Positions 22,562 to 33,022 of a DNA stretch of 64,000 nucleotides are shown here, one piece after another. The notes beneath the pieces were generated by a model that saw nothing but the letters and a program-made list of their open reading frames with translations, searched no databases and had not been told where the DNA came from. The DNA is from Haemaphysalis longicornis. Its lineage: Eukaryota; Arthropoda; Arachnida; Ixodida; Ixodidae. Location: contig CM023449.1 in NCBI GenBank assembly GCA_013339765.2, positions 120,160,957-120,224,956 of the forward strand. Direction: 5' to 3'. Position numbers and translations under genes: made by a program. How positions within the stretch are numbered: position 1 is the stretch's first letter; each line of letters opens with the position of its first letter.

Positions 22562-23550
22562 ATAGAGAATCAGTAAGAAACCATTGCAAGTAAAAGAAAC
22601 GATGTTAGTTCTGCTTCATAAGAGTGTAATTGTGGTAACGAATCATTGCACATTAGTTTTAGAAACCACAGAGATTGCTTCCGTTCACTGCAACCGCCCG
22701 CATCATATTCTAGGATTATCACGAAATTGGAAATTAAAATTTGACAAGTACGTCAAGTACGAATCGCCCACCTTGCTCTGGAAAAACTGGTTTACGCGGC
22801 GTTTTTCAACAAACCGTTGCTCTATGGGCTATGTGCAACTAAATGTACCGTCTGCGACTTACGTAAAACTTTTGTCTTTTAAACTTCTGTCTTTTGTCAT
22901 TCTAATAATGTCAAGTAGAGCCTTATTTTACATCGGGCACAACGTAATTGTGTTCACACTAAAGCACCTTTCAAATACACATTTTGTTTAATATTTTAAG
23001 CATTTATGCTTCTACCCATTTTACCCATATGGTCCTGTTACATCACGACGCCAGTGTTCTAAAAGCACATTACAATTTCTATTTTTGCCTGGGTTCACTG
23101 CGTTTCTATGTGTGGAGTTAACCTCATGTGCTCGCTGAACTTTATTCTTTGTTGGCCTTGTTTTATGTAATATGTACACTGTACAGTCACTGTTGCTTAA
23201 ATATGTGCGTTAACTGCAGCTTTCCGATTTAAGTATCTTGTTGCTAGGTTTTCTGTATAAATGTGCACTTTGTTGCCAGTGAAACTTTTGTTGCCGTCAT
23301 ACAAATATAATCTTCTCGCTTTTTTCTCCACAAGTGTACGTTTTGACTCCTTTATTTCTGTGAATAATCATGGTGGGATTATCCGCTGTACGCGACTGTT
23401 AACAAGCTGCTCCTACGCCTTATAATGGCGTAAAAGACAGCGGCGTTCAGATTTGTCCCTAACCGTCGCATGTCAGCAAAAATGGAAAAAAAATTCTTGA
23501 ATGACAAAGCGACATTAAAACGTCCGCCCGCAAGTTGTTTCGTGCTTTTC
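22562..23550. other. hAT 3' non-coding region
   Basis: AT-rich sequence downstream of the transposase stop with no recognised gene or repeat. Confidence 0.5.
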
Positions 23551-23559
23551 ACGTTTATA

Positions 23560-24190
23560 ATATCCACTGCATGCAATCTTTTGTTAGTTTTAGATGAATG
23601 TAGCTCTTTAATTCTGTGTCTTTTGCTTTCATGTTTGTTAAGGATATCTGTTTATATTTTTACATATTTCTTTAAGTGTTAGTTGTTATGTAGACAAAAA
23701 AAAATTGCATGCAGTGATAGCAGTTCTGCAGCAATTCTCGGAACATACGAATACATTTTATGAAGAAATATTTTATTTTTCTTGTTCTTGACAGTACGAC
23801 GGGTTCAATAATTCGTCCCCAACGTGTAACATACATTGTTATCAGTTAATAGTTTTGTATTTATTATGTATAATATACATAAATACTTATTATACATATT
23901 TTTCATATCTTCAAAATGAGTACCTCACGCGAATGGATGGAACCGGACTTTATCAATTCGGAAACCAAGTGGTAAATGAACTTCTATTGCCTTGTCTATG
24001 TTATAACATACTTTGTCCACTTTGCTATTGCTGATAGCAACTAGTGAGTGTACAAATTGTGTTATTGCCTTATATGTGTATGATTTCTTACCATGGTTTT
24101 CTTTGTACACTGATCCTATGTAAATTTTTCTTTTTCGATCCCCAGTATGTAATGCACTTCGGGGCCCTTAGTGTACCTAAACAAATAAAT
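23560..24190 (+). mobile_element. LINE 3' end nested in the hAT element
   Basis: Ends with a GC-rich hairpin (GATCCCC...TTCGGGG, about 24138-24165) followed by CTAAACAAATAAATAAAAAA. This is the hairpin-plus-tail ending seen in other LINE copies here. Only 3' UTR-like AT-rich sequence precedes it; the 5' limit is approximate. Confidence 0.55.
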
Positions 24191-24241
24191 AAAAAACATA
24201 TTTTTAATCCCTTGAAAAATCATATGGAGGAGGTCGAGGTG

Positions 24242-24297
24242 CAGTCTCAGCCCCCTCCCCCCCCCCTCCCCGAGCAAAATTTCTGGCTACGCCCCTG
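24242..24297 (-). repeat. hAT right terminal inverted repeat
   Basis: Reverse complement reads CAGGGGCGTAGCCAGAAATT then TGCTCGGGG and a G run, matching the left end with a few differences and without the long hairpin turn. Confidence 0.9.
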
Positions 24298-24299
24298 CT

Positions 24300-24580
24300 T
24301 GTTGCATAACTCAGTACCAATTCGGAGTTTTCAAAACTCCTTCCAATGGGAGTTTCACCTTACTCCCATTATTTCCGCAGTTTTTTCAGTAGCATATGGA
24401 AGTTTCATTTTACTGCCACTGCAATGGGAGTTTGCAGGGGTGCAATTGGTAGTGTATTGTTTCCTCCAACTGGGAGTTTTCAGGGGGCGAGTTGGGAGCA
24501 GTGGTGACCTGCATTCGAGTTTTTTTTTGTGCGCCTGATATAAGCGCTGCAGAGAAATTTATTACTGTACTTGGGAGTTC
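24300..24580. repeat. Cluster of TGGGAGTTT repeats between two transposons
   Basis: AATGGGAGTTT or its reverse complement occurs at about 24346, 24364, 24424, 24467 and 24570, several followed by CAGGGG. The cluster lies exactly between the hAT right end and the TTAA element left end. It has no gene. Confidence 0.6.
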
Positions 24581-24785
24581 TTAAAGGAGTACTGACACCA
24601 AATTTCTCGTTTTCAGTTTTTATGCTGTAAAGAATACCTACTGGCCCAATAATTACGAAAATCTAACCGAAAGCCGTCAGCCGCCAACATAAAATTAATT
24701 GTAGCACGTTTATTGCAACCAGTTTCAAATTCGGTCGCCGCGCGGGAAAATGGCCGTTCGAAGGCCAGCCAGCAAGCGGGAAGTC

Positions 24786-24813
24786 TTACGTCACGGTCTC
24801 ACCCGTGACGTCA
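24786..24813. promoter_or_regulatory. Paired CRE-like sites upstream of the P2X7-ballast-like gene
   Basis: TTACGTCA (24786-24793) and TGACGTCA (24806-24813) lie 60-90 bases upstream of the ATG. They are nested in an inverted repeat (GTCACGG/CCGTGAC). TGACGTCA is the consensus for CREB/ATF dimers. Function is inferred from motif and position only. Confidence 0.4.
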
Positions 24814-24873
24814 GGGACGTGCTCCGCATCGTCTGCTACGGATTGCACGCGGTCCACAGTTGCTCGCGCAGTC

Positions 24874-26280
24874 ATGTCTGAATCGTCAGACTCGGATGAG
24901 TCGTTTCCGCCGGATTTTTTAAATGTTGCTGCGGCGGTAGCGGCAAAACATTTTCAATTCGACCCGCTGGCCAGCAGCGACTCGGAGAATGGCGACGGCG
25001 GCGTCGACGCGGGCGGCGGCGACGACGACGACCCAGAACGCTGGAGGTTGGGCAACGTGAACTGGTAAGCTGCAGCAGATGTGCACACTTGGCGCATTTA
25101 AGCATTTAAAAATTACCTTCCTGGCTAATAGCCGCACTTTGTTCATTGTATTAAAAAACTGCGCGTTACCTGGCCGGGTCAGTGAGACTTCACTGCTAGT
25201 GCTGACTGCGTACACAAACGCAGACCGCGGGCCCTTTGTGGATACGCCTGTTTGGGCAGAATGCGTTTCCACTTCGCTTGTGCCGCACCGGCTACTAGAA
25301 ATGTGTCTTATTTTCTTAAAGGTGCACTTGCGGCCACTGCCGACCGATGCCCAAGTCGCTCGAGTCGAAGTGTTGCCGGGAAATTCCCCGCGTCGATGCC
25401 ACGATTCTGGCGGGAGAGTCCTGCATAACGGCGCACCCGACATTCACGCACGGTGTCATAAATATTCACGCGCTCGAAATCGCCTACTACTGGCTCATGG
25501 AGGACCGACCAGGCGTAGTGGATGACCCGGAGATTCACAGGTATTTTTGGACTTTGGTTAATGCGCGCACTCACGCTTTTTTTTCGTAATTGCAACCATT
25601 TTGTTCTAACTATTTTCGAGTTTTCATCTTCGCAATTCTTTGTGGCACTTACTTTGGCTAGCGAAGCCTCATATTAGCCACCTATACTTTGGGGGACGAG
25701 AAACGCCCGATTTGTTTATTTTATAGGACCACAGGTTTTCTACAAAACCATGGATCCGGCACCTTTGTTGGCGCAACAATGCTTTCACAATTCTAGATTT
25801 CACAATTGTTGTGTTCCTGAACATTTGAAGCCAGCACGAGGACTTGAGATACACCTGTATACATAAACTGTTGCTGTCACTTGGTTGATGTGCAATTACT
25901 GTAGAATTTAAAGCCACTCAAGTTCTGTGACTGAATAAGTTTAAAAAAAAAAGACTTGTAGCAACGTAAGGGTTTTCTGGAGCAGATAAAAGGTAATTTT
26001 CATTGCACTAGTACTGCTTCTTCAGTTTTGTTATTGCTACTCAACTGATTAAATTTACTATTTCAGGGTGTACCGGCACGTTGCCTACAGGCAATTTGTC
26101 CGCTGGATATGGAAAGTTCTTGGACCAAACCGCCGGGTAGATCCCAAGTTGCGCCGTGAGCAAAATCAGGGAGGCATTTCCTTCAGAGGAATATGCACGG
26201 TTCCAATACCCCCAAGTGTAAAAAAAGGTGTCGTGAAACAGCAACAGTCTCTTTATTTCATTTGTGGTTCCCGGTACTGA
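24874..26280 (+). CDS. P2X7-ballast-like (P2X7 intracellular domain-like) zinc-binding protein, one frameshift
   Basis: Exon 1 (24874-25064) starts MSESSDSDESFPPDF and has an acidic Ser/Asp/Gly-rich leader (~60 residues) ending at RWRLGNVNW. Exon 2 (25322-25540) gives CTCGHCRPMP, then KCCREIPRV, CITAHPTF and a helical INIHALEIAYYWL stretch. Exon 3 starts at 26067 with VYRHVAYRQFVRWIWKVLG and NRRV. Splice sites are GTAAGC/AAAG and GTATTT/TTTCAG, in phase. The Cys pattern C-x-C-x2-C...CC...C and the YRxxAYRQFVRW block are hallmarks of the cytosolic P2X7 ballast, which binds zinc. After NRRV (26137-26141) the family ending (IPSCAVSKIREAFPSEEY) continues in another frame to a TAA at 26219, while the current frame runs to a TGA at 26278. 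No P2X channel part or membrane helix is present. Confidence 0.8.
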
Positions 26281-27366
26281 TAAAACTTCATATTATTACA
26301 CTGCTCACATTGCACACAGTGATGCAACTACATACATACATATGGGATCATGCATAGACACAATCATTCACAGTGACTGCAACACATTTTTTATGCTACC
26401 ACAGTTCAACATGTAGAAATGACACCCAAAGTGATGCTGCAGTTAAACAGGAAAGGAAAACAATTTTCAATACACACATACACAGAGAGTGCTAACAGGT
26501 GAAAATAAATGTAAATCATCAGGCCCAGTCACAAAGCCAAGGTGGTTTGCACGCTGCACCTTTTCCAATTCCATATCCCCCTTCCCCACACTTTCTGAAG
26601 ACAAAAATTTGCGGGCAACCAGACCTGTTCCAGCTTGGCTATGACAGCTTTAAAAACAAATACGGCTAGAGGCCAACTAACATTTTAAAGGAAAAGCCAA
26701 TTTGAAGAACAAAAAAACACCCCGAAGTACGTAACAGCAGGACGTTGAAGGAAAGTTTAAAAATAACACTAAGCACAAGTTAACATAAAACGGATGCAGA
26801 AGAGAGAAAGTTCTCCAGTCAGTTCGCACAAAGCAGCAGGTAACACGCTAAGGAACATATCGCGATACACCGCTCACTGCATGTACGCAATTTAAAATCA
26901 AATGAAAGGCCTAGTGTAAGCACGTACTTCCAGGAACCAAACACAAGAGGAGATAAATAATTCACACACCAAGGGGAGGAGAGAAATAATTCACACGCCA
27001 AGGTAATGACACAACGTTAAACGCAACTCCCTAGATATCAAATTAAGCACACAAAATAAAATTATCCCACACAAAGATAGCTAAAGCCTAACACAGCGTA
27101 TTGCGAAAGCGAACTCTGAACGTAACATGTACATTATTTGCCGCACCAATGAGCCCTCCAAATTTCAGGTTTTGAAAAGATTACAAGTGTGGCCAGTACT
27201 CTCAAAGAAGGCAAGTTGCCAGAGCTGAGACGGCATTCTGCACATCTCACCGATACGAGTTCACACGAAGCACTGTGACCGGACGCAGTATTGTCGAGAA
27301 GCAGTCAGTCATGGGTGGCACATAACTAGGGTCATCCAGTTCAACACAAAGTGCAGAAAGTGGGAG
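26281..27366. other. Non-coding part of the TTAA element
   Basis: A-rich sequence with no recognised protein. A short tandem duplication (GAGGAGAGAAATAATTCACAC type, ~31-bp period) is at 26946-27002. The stretch may contain the 3' UTR of the preceding gene. Confidence 0.5.
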
Positions 27367-27466
27367 NNNNNNNNNNNNNNNNNNNNNNNNNNNNNNNNNN
27401 NNNNNNNNNNNNNNNNNNNNNNNNNNNNNNNNNNNNNNNNNNNNNNNNNNNNNNNNNNNNNNNNNN
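27367..27466. other. Assembly gap (100 N)
   Basis: Exactly 100 unknown bases, the usual placeholder for a gap of unknown size. Continuity of the TTAA element across it is assumed, not shown. Confidence 0.99.
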
Positions 27467-28138
27467 GGGAAAATTACCTGGTATTTTATTATTTATTATT
27501 TTTTTCGCTCTTTGCATACCAATGTACACTCTTTCCTGTCGAAACTGCCTGTCCTACTGCTTTGGGCGCGACCCCCGCCTCCACCAACAGAAGCCACGTA
27601 TCTCTTGTTTCAATGACCTTACTTGGATTCCTAGAATGGGTGTGAATGGGCAGATGTACGCCCTTTGTTGCATTTGCATATCTTCTTTGGAACTTCTTCG
27701 TTCCGCGTGACTAATCTTTTTGCCCATGTCAAACACGGGCATGGGCATATCTTGTTTTACCCCTCTTTCACCCCCGTTGCCACGGGGGAGGAAACTTACC
27801 TTGTTATTTATTATTATTTTATTTTTTAATTATGTATATTTTTTTCCTCTGTGTGTGGTTCTTCTCTCTCTCTTTTTTCCAAGTTCGTACCGCGGGACTG
27901 TGTGTTCTAATTATCCTTGTGTATAATTTCCCGCTCATCCCTTCATTCTTTTGCTACCCACCCACCATGAATCCGTTTGTACAAACTCTCCGCCCTCGCG
28001 CTTGCTACATTTTCTGTATATTTATAGCTCTGAAACGAACTTATTTTGTACTCTGAAGAAAGGGAGTTCCTCTCCCTGAAACGTCAGTAAACTTATTTTT
28101 ATTTTCTAAGTCTTCTCGTTTGTCTCTGTCTCTACAAA
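27467..28138 (+). mobile_element. Possible Penelope-like or LINE 3' region
   Basis: T-rich sequence ending CTCTGAAGAAAGGGAG...CTCCCTGAAACGTCAGTAAA and then TTATTTTTATTTTC. The CTGAAGA-stem-GAAACGTCA ending is common at the 3' ends of Penelope-like elements in invertebrates. Two further inverted repeats lie inside: TGCCCATG/CATGGGCA at 27721-27747 and CCCCCGT/ACGGGGG at 27771-27788. No reverse transcriptase or GIY-YIG endonuclease coding was recognised. Confidence 0.35.
28053..28082 (+). ncRNA. Hammerhead-ribozyme-core-like motif
   Basis: CTGAAGA (28053-28059), a perfect 6-bp stem AGGGAG/CTCCCT with loop TTCCT, then GAAAC (28078-28082). This matches the conserved CUGANGA-stem II-GAAA core. 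I could not find a matching stem III and UH cleavage site on either side, so it may be a decayed ribozyme or coincidence. Confidence 0.25.
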
Positions 28139-28141
28139 CCT

Positions 28142-28147
28142 TATATA

Positions 28148-28180
<33 letters not shown>
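28142..28180. repeat. (TA)n microsatellite
   Basis: Nearly uninterrupted TA dinucleotides over 38 bases, directly downstream of the T-rich 3' end above. Confidence 0.95.
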
Positions 28181-28181
<1 letters not shown>

Positions 28182-29530
28182 TGAATAAGGTATCCGTCAG
28201 TACTTCTAAGTCAGCCTTCAACTAGTTCTCTCAGCGCTTTTATTACCTTTCTATGCAGTATTGTATAGTTTTAATCTGTTGTTAACACCCTTTATCAGAG
28301 CACTTCAACTGCATTCTCTTTGCTCTTTGATCTCTTACACTTCAATTATAAAGCATCTTGAAGAGTAAGTCCTGCTTTTCGATTTTTCGAATCATAAATA
28401 CGTCAGCACACAATATGTGTACCAATTTTTGGTGTGAAATAAAGGGGAAGGAACGTTACTACAGGGTAGCTCTTTTTGATGTCCCAGGCGTTTTTTGGTT
28501 CCTTCCCGCCACGCCGCTTCAACTCCTTTGTGGTATGTGCTAGTAACAGCTGAAATGTCCACCAGGCTGCAGAAAGCGGTTCTGCTAGCACAACTGCCAC
28601 CAAAAAAAAATGGAGTACACATTTGCAGAGACAATGCATTTATTGAATAAATATTCTGCACACCGATGAAGAGAGCAAACACGCAAATAATTGGTCACTG
28701 TTCCTGCGAAGGTAGTCTACTTTTAAAAGCAATCATGGTTATGCCGCTCCTCTAATGAAATGACATTCGCACTTGGCATTATTTTCTTTACTACTTGGAC
28801 ACGAAGCCCAGGAGAAAGCTTTTAGGGACACACGCGCTTCAAACGCTCAACCGCTCTGTGGAAAAATTGGCAAAGTTTGCGAAGAAAGGAGATGAAAGGG
28901 ATTGTCGACGCGGCCACCGAGAGTTCGCTAAGCGGCCACCTCGTTCTCTACCCCACAACTCTTTCGGGGACACGGCGGAAGCGCCATGCTTCTCCCAGCT
29001 GTTAGCTTCGCTTGACGCGGTAAGCGCGCTGTGCTAAATAAAGCTCGCTCAGTGTTCAGTTTCGCTCTCCAGTTTAACTTCCTGGTCACCTAAGAGAGGT
29101 AGCGGCATTTAAAAGCAACAAATCCGTTAGGGATATGTCACAGGCAACCGTCCAACCCTCTACCACTCGCTCCCAAGGTCTCAGTAATGAGTTTCTGGGG
29201 AGGCGATAATGTACGGGGAGTTTAAAAATTAACTTCGCTCGGCCCAACTTCTTTTCTCTTCATCCAACTTACTTACCGCGGCAATCTTGTGTTAGGAAGA
29301 GGGGCGTGGTAATAATGGACACCGGCAATTAGACGTCGTTGCCATTACGTCAACAGCAGTCGTGTTTATGGCAATTATTTCCTAGTGGTACAAAAAGTCG
29401 CGCTATATTTTTCTTAGCTCAACGAGGATCAGTTATAGGAGTTATCGGATTACTTCATTCAGTATGCAAGAGCGTTCACACAACCCAGATTATGCAAACT
29501 TAATGAATGGAAGCTCCCGTGATTCAGGTT
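28181..29530. other. No recognised gene
   Basis: Frames at 28795-29037 (plus) and 28392-28682 (minus) are open for 80-96 codons, but I recognise neither. The first ends just before an AATAAA at 29036. Confidence 0.4.
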
Positions 29531-29539
29531 TTTTGGCCC

Positions 29540-31080
29540 CCGTCACTTTGAATGAAATTGTGAGCGCTTTTTTTATATTATAAAAAACGGTTGCCCTGGC
29601 ATAGATTGCTTGCAAATCCGACCGATTAAGTGTGTTCTAGATTTTACTTGACCAGCGATAGAGCATGTCTTTACGTTTTTTATAACGGAACTTTTCATAA
29701 AAAACTTCAAATGGCTGAAGTATTCGTTTCTCGTAATGGAGGCGATAAAAACGAATTCCCAAATTATAAGCCGATCGCCATACATCCTATAGATTCAGAA
29801 TGAGTAGAGAAGCTTATACACGCTCACATGATTAATTTCCTTTATAGGAACAAAATAACGACTCATCAGTCTCTAAAATGATTAGAAAAGGTGGGCTTGA
29901 ATCACTTGAAACCAGGCGAACAATTGCAAGGTTATTTTTTTATAAACTGTATCATGATGAATCTAGTTTAAACAAAGGTTAGCATCTTCTGCCGCCTCCC
30001 CAGCGATCAGCAAGGTTAAATCACTCAAAAAATGTGAGACCATGTGTTCCTAAAAATAACACATTTAGGTACTCATTTCTTGTACGAACCGTGGAGGAGT
30101 GGAAATCACTGCCTCCCGACTGCGTGCATGCTACAACATATGAAATGTTGACATTTGTGTTAGAAACATGATGTCACTCTCTCCTGCCATGACGGTGGAA
30201 AACCGTCTCCCGTATCTCTTACATAAATAAATTACAAATAACCACCGCAAAATCTGGGTTCGCTAAGGGCCTTTCAACTGCGACTGCCTTTATAGCCCAA
30301 AAAGAGGCAATCCTTAACTTCTTCGAGCAACAGTTGTACACAGTAGGAATACATGGGGATTACTCAATCGCATCAAAACTGCATCAAGCTCAAATACTAC
30401 GGCTTTCGTGGTACCTCTCCGGAGTTACGCACGTCATACCTTAGCAATCGCCAGGCAAAAGTGCTAATTAATAGTCATACTTCCTGTTTCAAGCCTTTTG
30501 CTGCAGGAGTACGTCGAGGAAGTACCTTAGGACTCATATTATTTTGCATATATGTTAGTGATTTGGCAATATTGATAGCGCTGCTAGTATTATAATGTGT
30601 GCCGATGAAACGACCAGGATTCTTAGCGGGAAAACCTTACTGATGTTTTTCGTACATCCAATGAACTGCTTGATAAACTGTTACGGTGGGTGGAGTAAAT
30701 CCACTGACAAGTAGTGCAAGCAATACTAAAGCCCTTGTGTTTTCACCAAGAGCCGCACAATACACTGCCAGACCGCACTAAAACTATATAATTTCAATAT
30801 TGAAATTGTGCCTACCGTGAAATGTTTTGGAATAGTGTCAAGCAACCCATGTCATTGGATGCAGATGGTGACCCCGCATTATAAAAACTTTGTTTCATTG
30901 CTGGTGTTTTTTCTTAGATTAGGTTTTGCTTGCCGAAAATTGTCAAATGGGTACTGCACAAAATTGTGAAGGCGAGACAACTTCGGAGATAGATTGGTGG
31001 GAACACATATACATCATCTGCAAAATATCAGCGGCGAATATAGCCTAGAACATATTTAAAATCAATTTTAAAGTGTGCGA
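29540..31080 (+). pseudogene. CR1/L2-like LINE reverse transcriptase, split by a nested LINE
   Basis: 29540-29870 carries, across several frames, the RT lead-in (NGCPGID-like), the NYRPIAIHP-like block and EKLIHAHMINFL ending at THQS. At about 30247 the text resumes with KSGFAKGLSTATAF and continues through YYGFRGTSPELRTSYLSNRQ, AGVRRGSTLG and FCIYVSDL, then a CADET version of the YADD box near 30600. QS|GFxKGLST is one continuous motif in this family, so the 370 bases between are an insertion. Stops and frameshifts are frequent throughout. The right limit is approximate. Confidence 0.75.
29875..30243 (+). mobile_element. Nested 5'-truncated LINE 3' end
   Basis: Encodes the RT C-terminus: GGLESLETRRTIARLFFYKLYHD, then NHSKNVRPCVPKNNTFRYSFLVRTVEEWKSLPPD (shown here from 29890 to 30170), and a stop. 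A hairpin follows (GACGGTGGAAAACCGTC, 30191-30207), then a TAAATAAATTACAAATA tail. It interrupts an older LINE at its GFxKGLST motif. The bases AAAAT flank both sides and may be a target duplication. Confidence 0.75.
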
Positions 31081-31099
31081 AACGCAACAGAGCAGCCAG

Positions 31100-32132
31100 C
31101 AGAGGACCACGCGCAATCGACATCCCGAGGATATCGTGTAAATAAACAACATCCAAACACGTCATGAGTTTGTGTTTGCCGCTTTTTGCCGCTTCCGCAC
31201 TGCCGGCGTTTTTCGCCGGCTCGCCGCTCCAATCGGAGGGCCGGAGGGCGGAGCTTCTGCTCTCTAGAACGAACGACCCGATCGTTGGCGGCGGAGGCGC
31301 CGTGATTTCGTCAGCTGATAGGGCAGCTGGCCGCTACCAAAGTTCTACAGCGATTCCAGGCACTCTGTTTCTATTACTGTTTATTACCATTGGATGCGAA
31401 AACGCGCCGGAGGCAGGAAAAGCCCACTGAGCTAGCCGCACGGTCGCTGTGCAGGCGGCGGCCACGGCCGCGAAGTGGCCCAGGCCGGCGCAGGTAGCTC
31501 GAGTGATAGCTTGTTACCGCTGCACGAAATTGTCCCCAAGTCCCGACCATGGTGGCTTACATGAGAAAGGAGTTAATGATGCGATGGCGGGTTGCATTAA
31601 AAATTGTCATCTGCACCGCTTACGAGAGCGGCATTCGAATATCCGCCGCCGTGCTAAGCCGAACGCATCTGTAGGCGGACCTGTAGGCAGACCGGCCGGC
31701 TTCTCCCAGCGCGTGTCTTGCCACCCACCGTCTCGAGCGTCGCGCGTCGTTATTTAGCCGTGGAAGCATTTGCACTCGCAGCGCCTGCGTCACATCCACG
31801 GTCGCTTTTCAATTAAGCGCCTCACGAGATCAGTACGTGGGGGCATTCGCAGAAACTGCCGTCTATGCGGATTCGGCAGTGCTACGGCGGCTCTGCTCTG
31901 TGATATCCCTCCGACGGTCACGTGGTCAGCTTTGTTCACACAAAATCCACAAAATCCATCGTTTCGCGGCCCTGGCTGAAACCGAAACTGCGACTGGCCG
32001 CATTTAAAATGCCTCTAATTAAACAACCGTCGCACGCTGAAGCAAATGAGGTTTCGACAGGTTACAAGTAGGTCAATAGCTACTTATCGCAACAAAAAAA
32101 AACAAGATGAAAATTTTTGTGTCAGTGCCCCT
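31100..32132. other. GC-rich right part of the TTAA element
   Basis: Frames at 31164-31430, 31449-31757 and 31770-31979 are open but lack recognisable domains. GC content is clearly higher than in the preceding LINE relic. This may be original element sequence, possibly a second promoter or gene remnant. Confidence 0.4.
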
Positions 32133-32459
32133 TTAAGCTTGTAACGTATTGAGCCATGTCTTTAGCGCATATACAGTATTGTCACTTGTATGGAGCACCA
32201 AAACTCAGGGAAATATTGTTAAACTTCCCAAAGTACAAACAAACCAGTTCGCATCATCACGAACACAGCATACTTTGATAATATAGCCTCTTTATTAAAC
32301 ATATGAAGGTACTACCAATGACCCATTTCCAAACGTCTTGCTGCTCAAACGCTACGAAAGCAATGCAAAAAGAGACAACAATGTACCATACAGTATTTCC
32401 AAACTTAAGCTTAAAATCCACCAGCATGGAAATATCGAATATTCGAGCAAATAACGATG

Positions 32460-32806
32460 AACAAATGCAACGTTATTAATTGCCATTTTATTTGTGTAAT
32501 GTACAGTGTATGTAAGACTATTAATGTATTATCCGTTTACTGTATGTGAATTTTCTGATGCACCATCTGTGTGAATTTTATAATGTGTGAATGTGTTCAT
32601 TTTATGATATACCATAACTGCTAATCAACCATCCTTTACGAGTTTGTAAATTTGATATGTTTAGGGTCTGTTCTGGCTGCATCTGCTCGGTATAGTAGCC
32701 GTGGACCCCGTCAACCCTTTATGAGGCTTTTTTGTGTCAACGGTCCTCAGCCCATTGTGTTGGAATAAACTGATTTGATTTCATCTGTTTGATTTGATTT
32801 AAGTTA
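32460..32806 (+). mobile_element. LINE 3' end fragment
   Basis: AT-rich 3' UTR-like sequence. A long hairpin (GTGGACCCCGTCAA...TTGTGTCAACGGTCC, about 32700-32746) is followed by GGAATAAACTGATTTGATTT and more TTTGATT repeats. A hairpin then a pentamer-type tail is a CR1/L2 style ending. Confidence 0.5.
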
Positions 32807-33022
32807 TGTTCCTTCTTTCGAACACTAGTATATGGCGTCGAAGCGTATGAATAAAGTGGACATTATTTTGTGCCCCATACTTCACAGACATGAACCATCA
32901 GCATATGATCTTGTCACGGAGTATTTGAGCAGCCGGTTGTAACAGTAATTCTATCATAATAATTTACTTTAGGTTTCATTTGGCAGCCTTAAAAGGGTGG
33001 CAAAATTACTTTCCCAATTATG

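Larger units (their letters stand above)
17135..24297 (+). mobile_element. hAT-superfamily DNA transposon, complete but dead
   Basis: The left end CAGGGGCGTAG and right end CTACGCCCCTG are inverted copies. Each continues into a run of C or G and a GCAAAATTT/GAAATTTTG block. The flanking octamers are CTTATTGC (17127-17134) and CTTGTTGC (24298-24305), 7 of 8 identical. That is the 8-bp target duplication of hAT elements with one later change. The ~7.16-kb element holds a three-exon transposase pseudogene on the plus strand. The CAGGGGCGTAG terminus and the ZMYM1-like transposase suggest the Tip100/Zaphod side of hAT, by inference. A LINE 3' end sits in its 3' part. Confidence 0.93.
24581..32136. 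mobile_element. TTAA-flanked DNA element with matching terminal repeats
   Basis: Left end TTAA|AGGAGTACTGACACCAAATT (24581) and right end AATTTTTGTGTCAGTGCCCCT|TTAA (to 32136) are inverted copies, about 15 of the first 17 bases alike. Both are flanked by TTAA. TTAA duplications are typical of piggyBac and Kolobok elements. A terminus starting AGGGG fits Kolobok-type ends better than piggyBac's CCC, but no transposase is recognised. The span is ~7.5 kb and includes a P2X7-ballast-like gene near the left end, a 100-N gap of unknown true size and later LINE insertions. Because of the gap, the two ends could belong to two different copies. Confidence 0.7.

Noticed and set aside
24874..26280. A complete P2X7-type purinergic receptor
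   Set aside because: There are no transmembrane segments and no extracellular P2X domain. Exon 1 starts with its own Met and acidic leader, so only the ballast-like domain is encoded.
28795..29037. A small gene ending at an AATAAA
   Set aside because: Eighty codons with no similarity to anything I recognise, and the signal overlap with the stop is easily coincidental.
24581..32136. piggyBac assignment from the TTAA sites
   Set aside because: The termini begin AGGRG rather than the CCC-type ends usual for piggyBac, and no piggyBac transposase was seen. The superfamily is left open.
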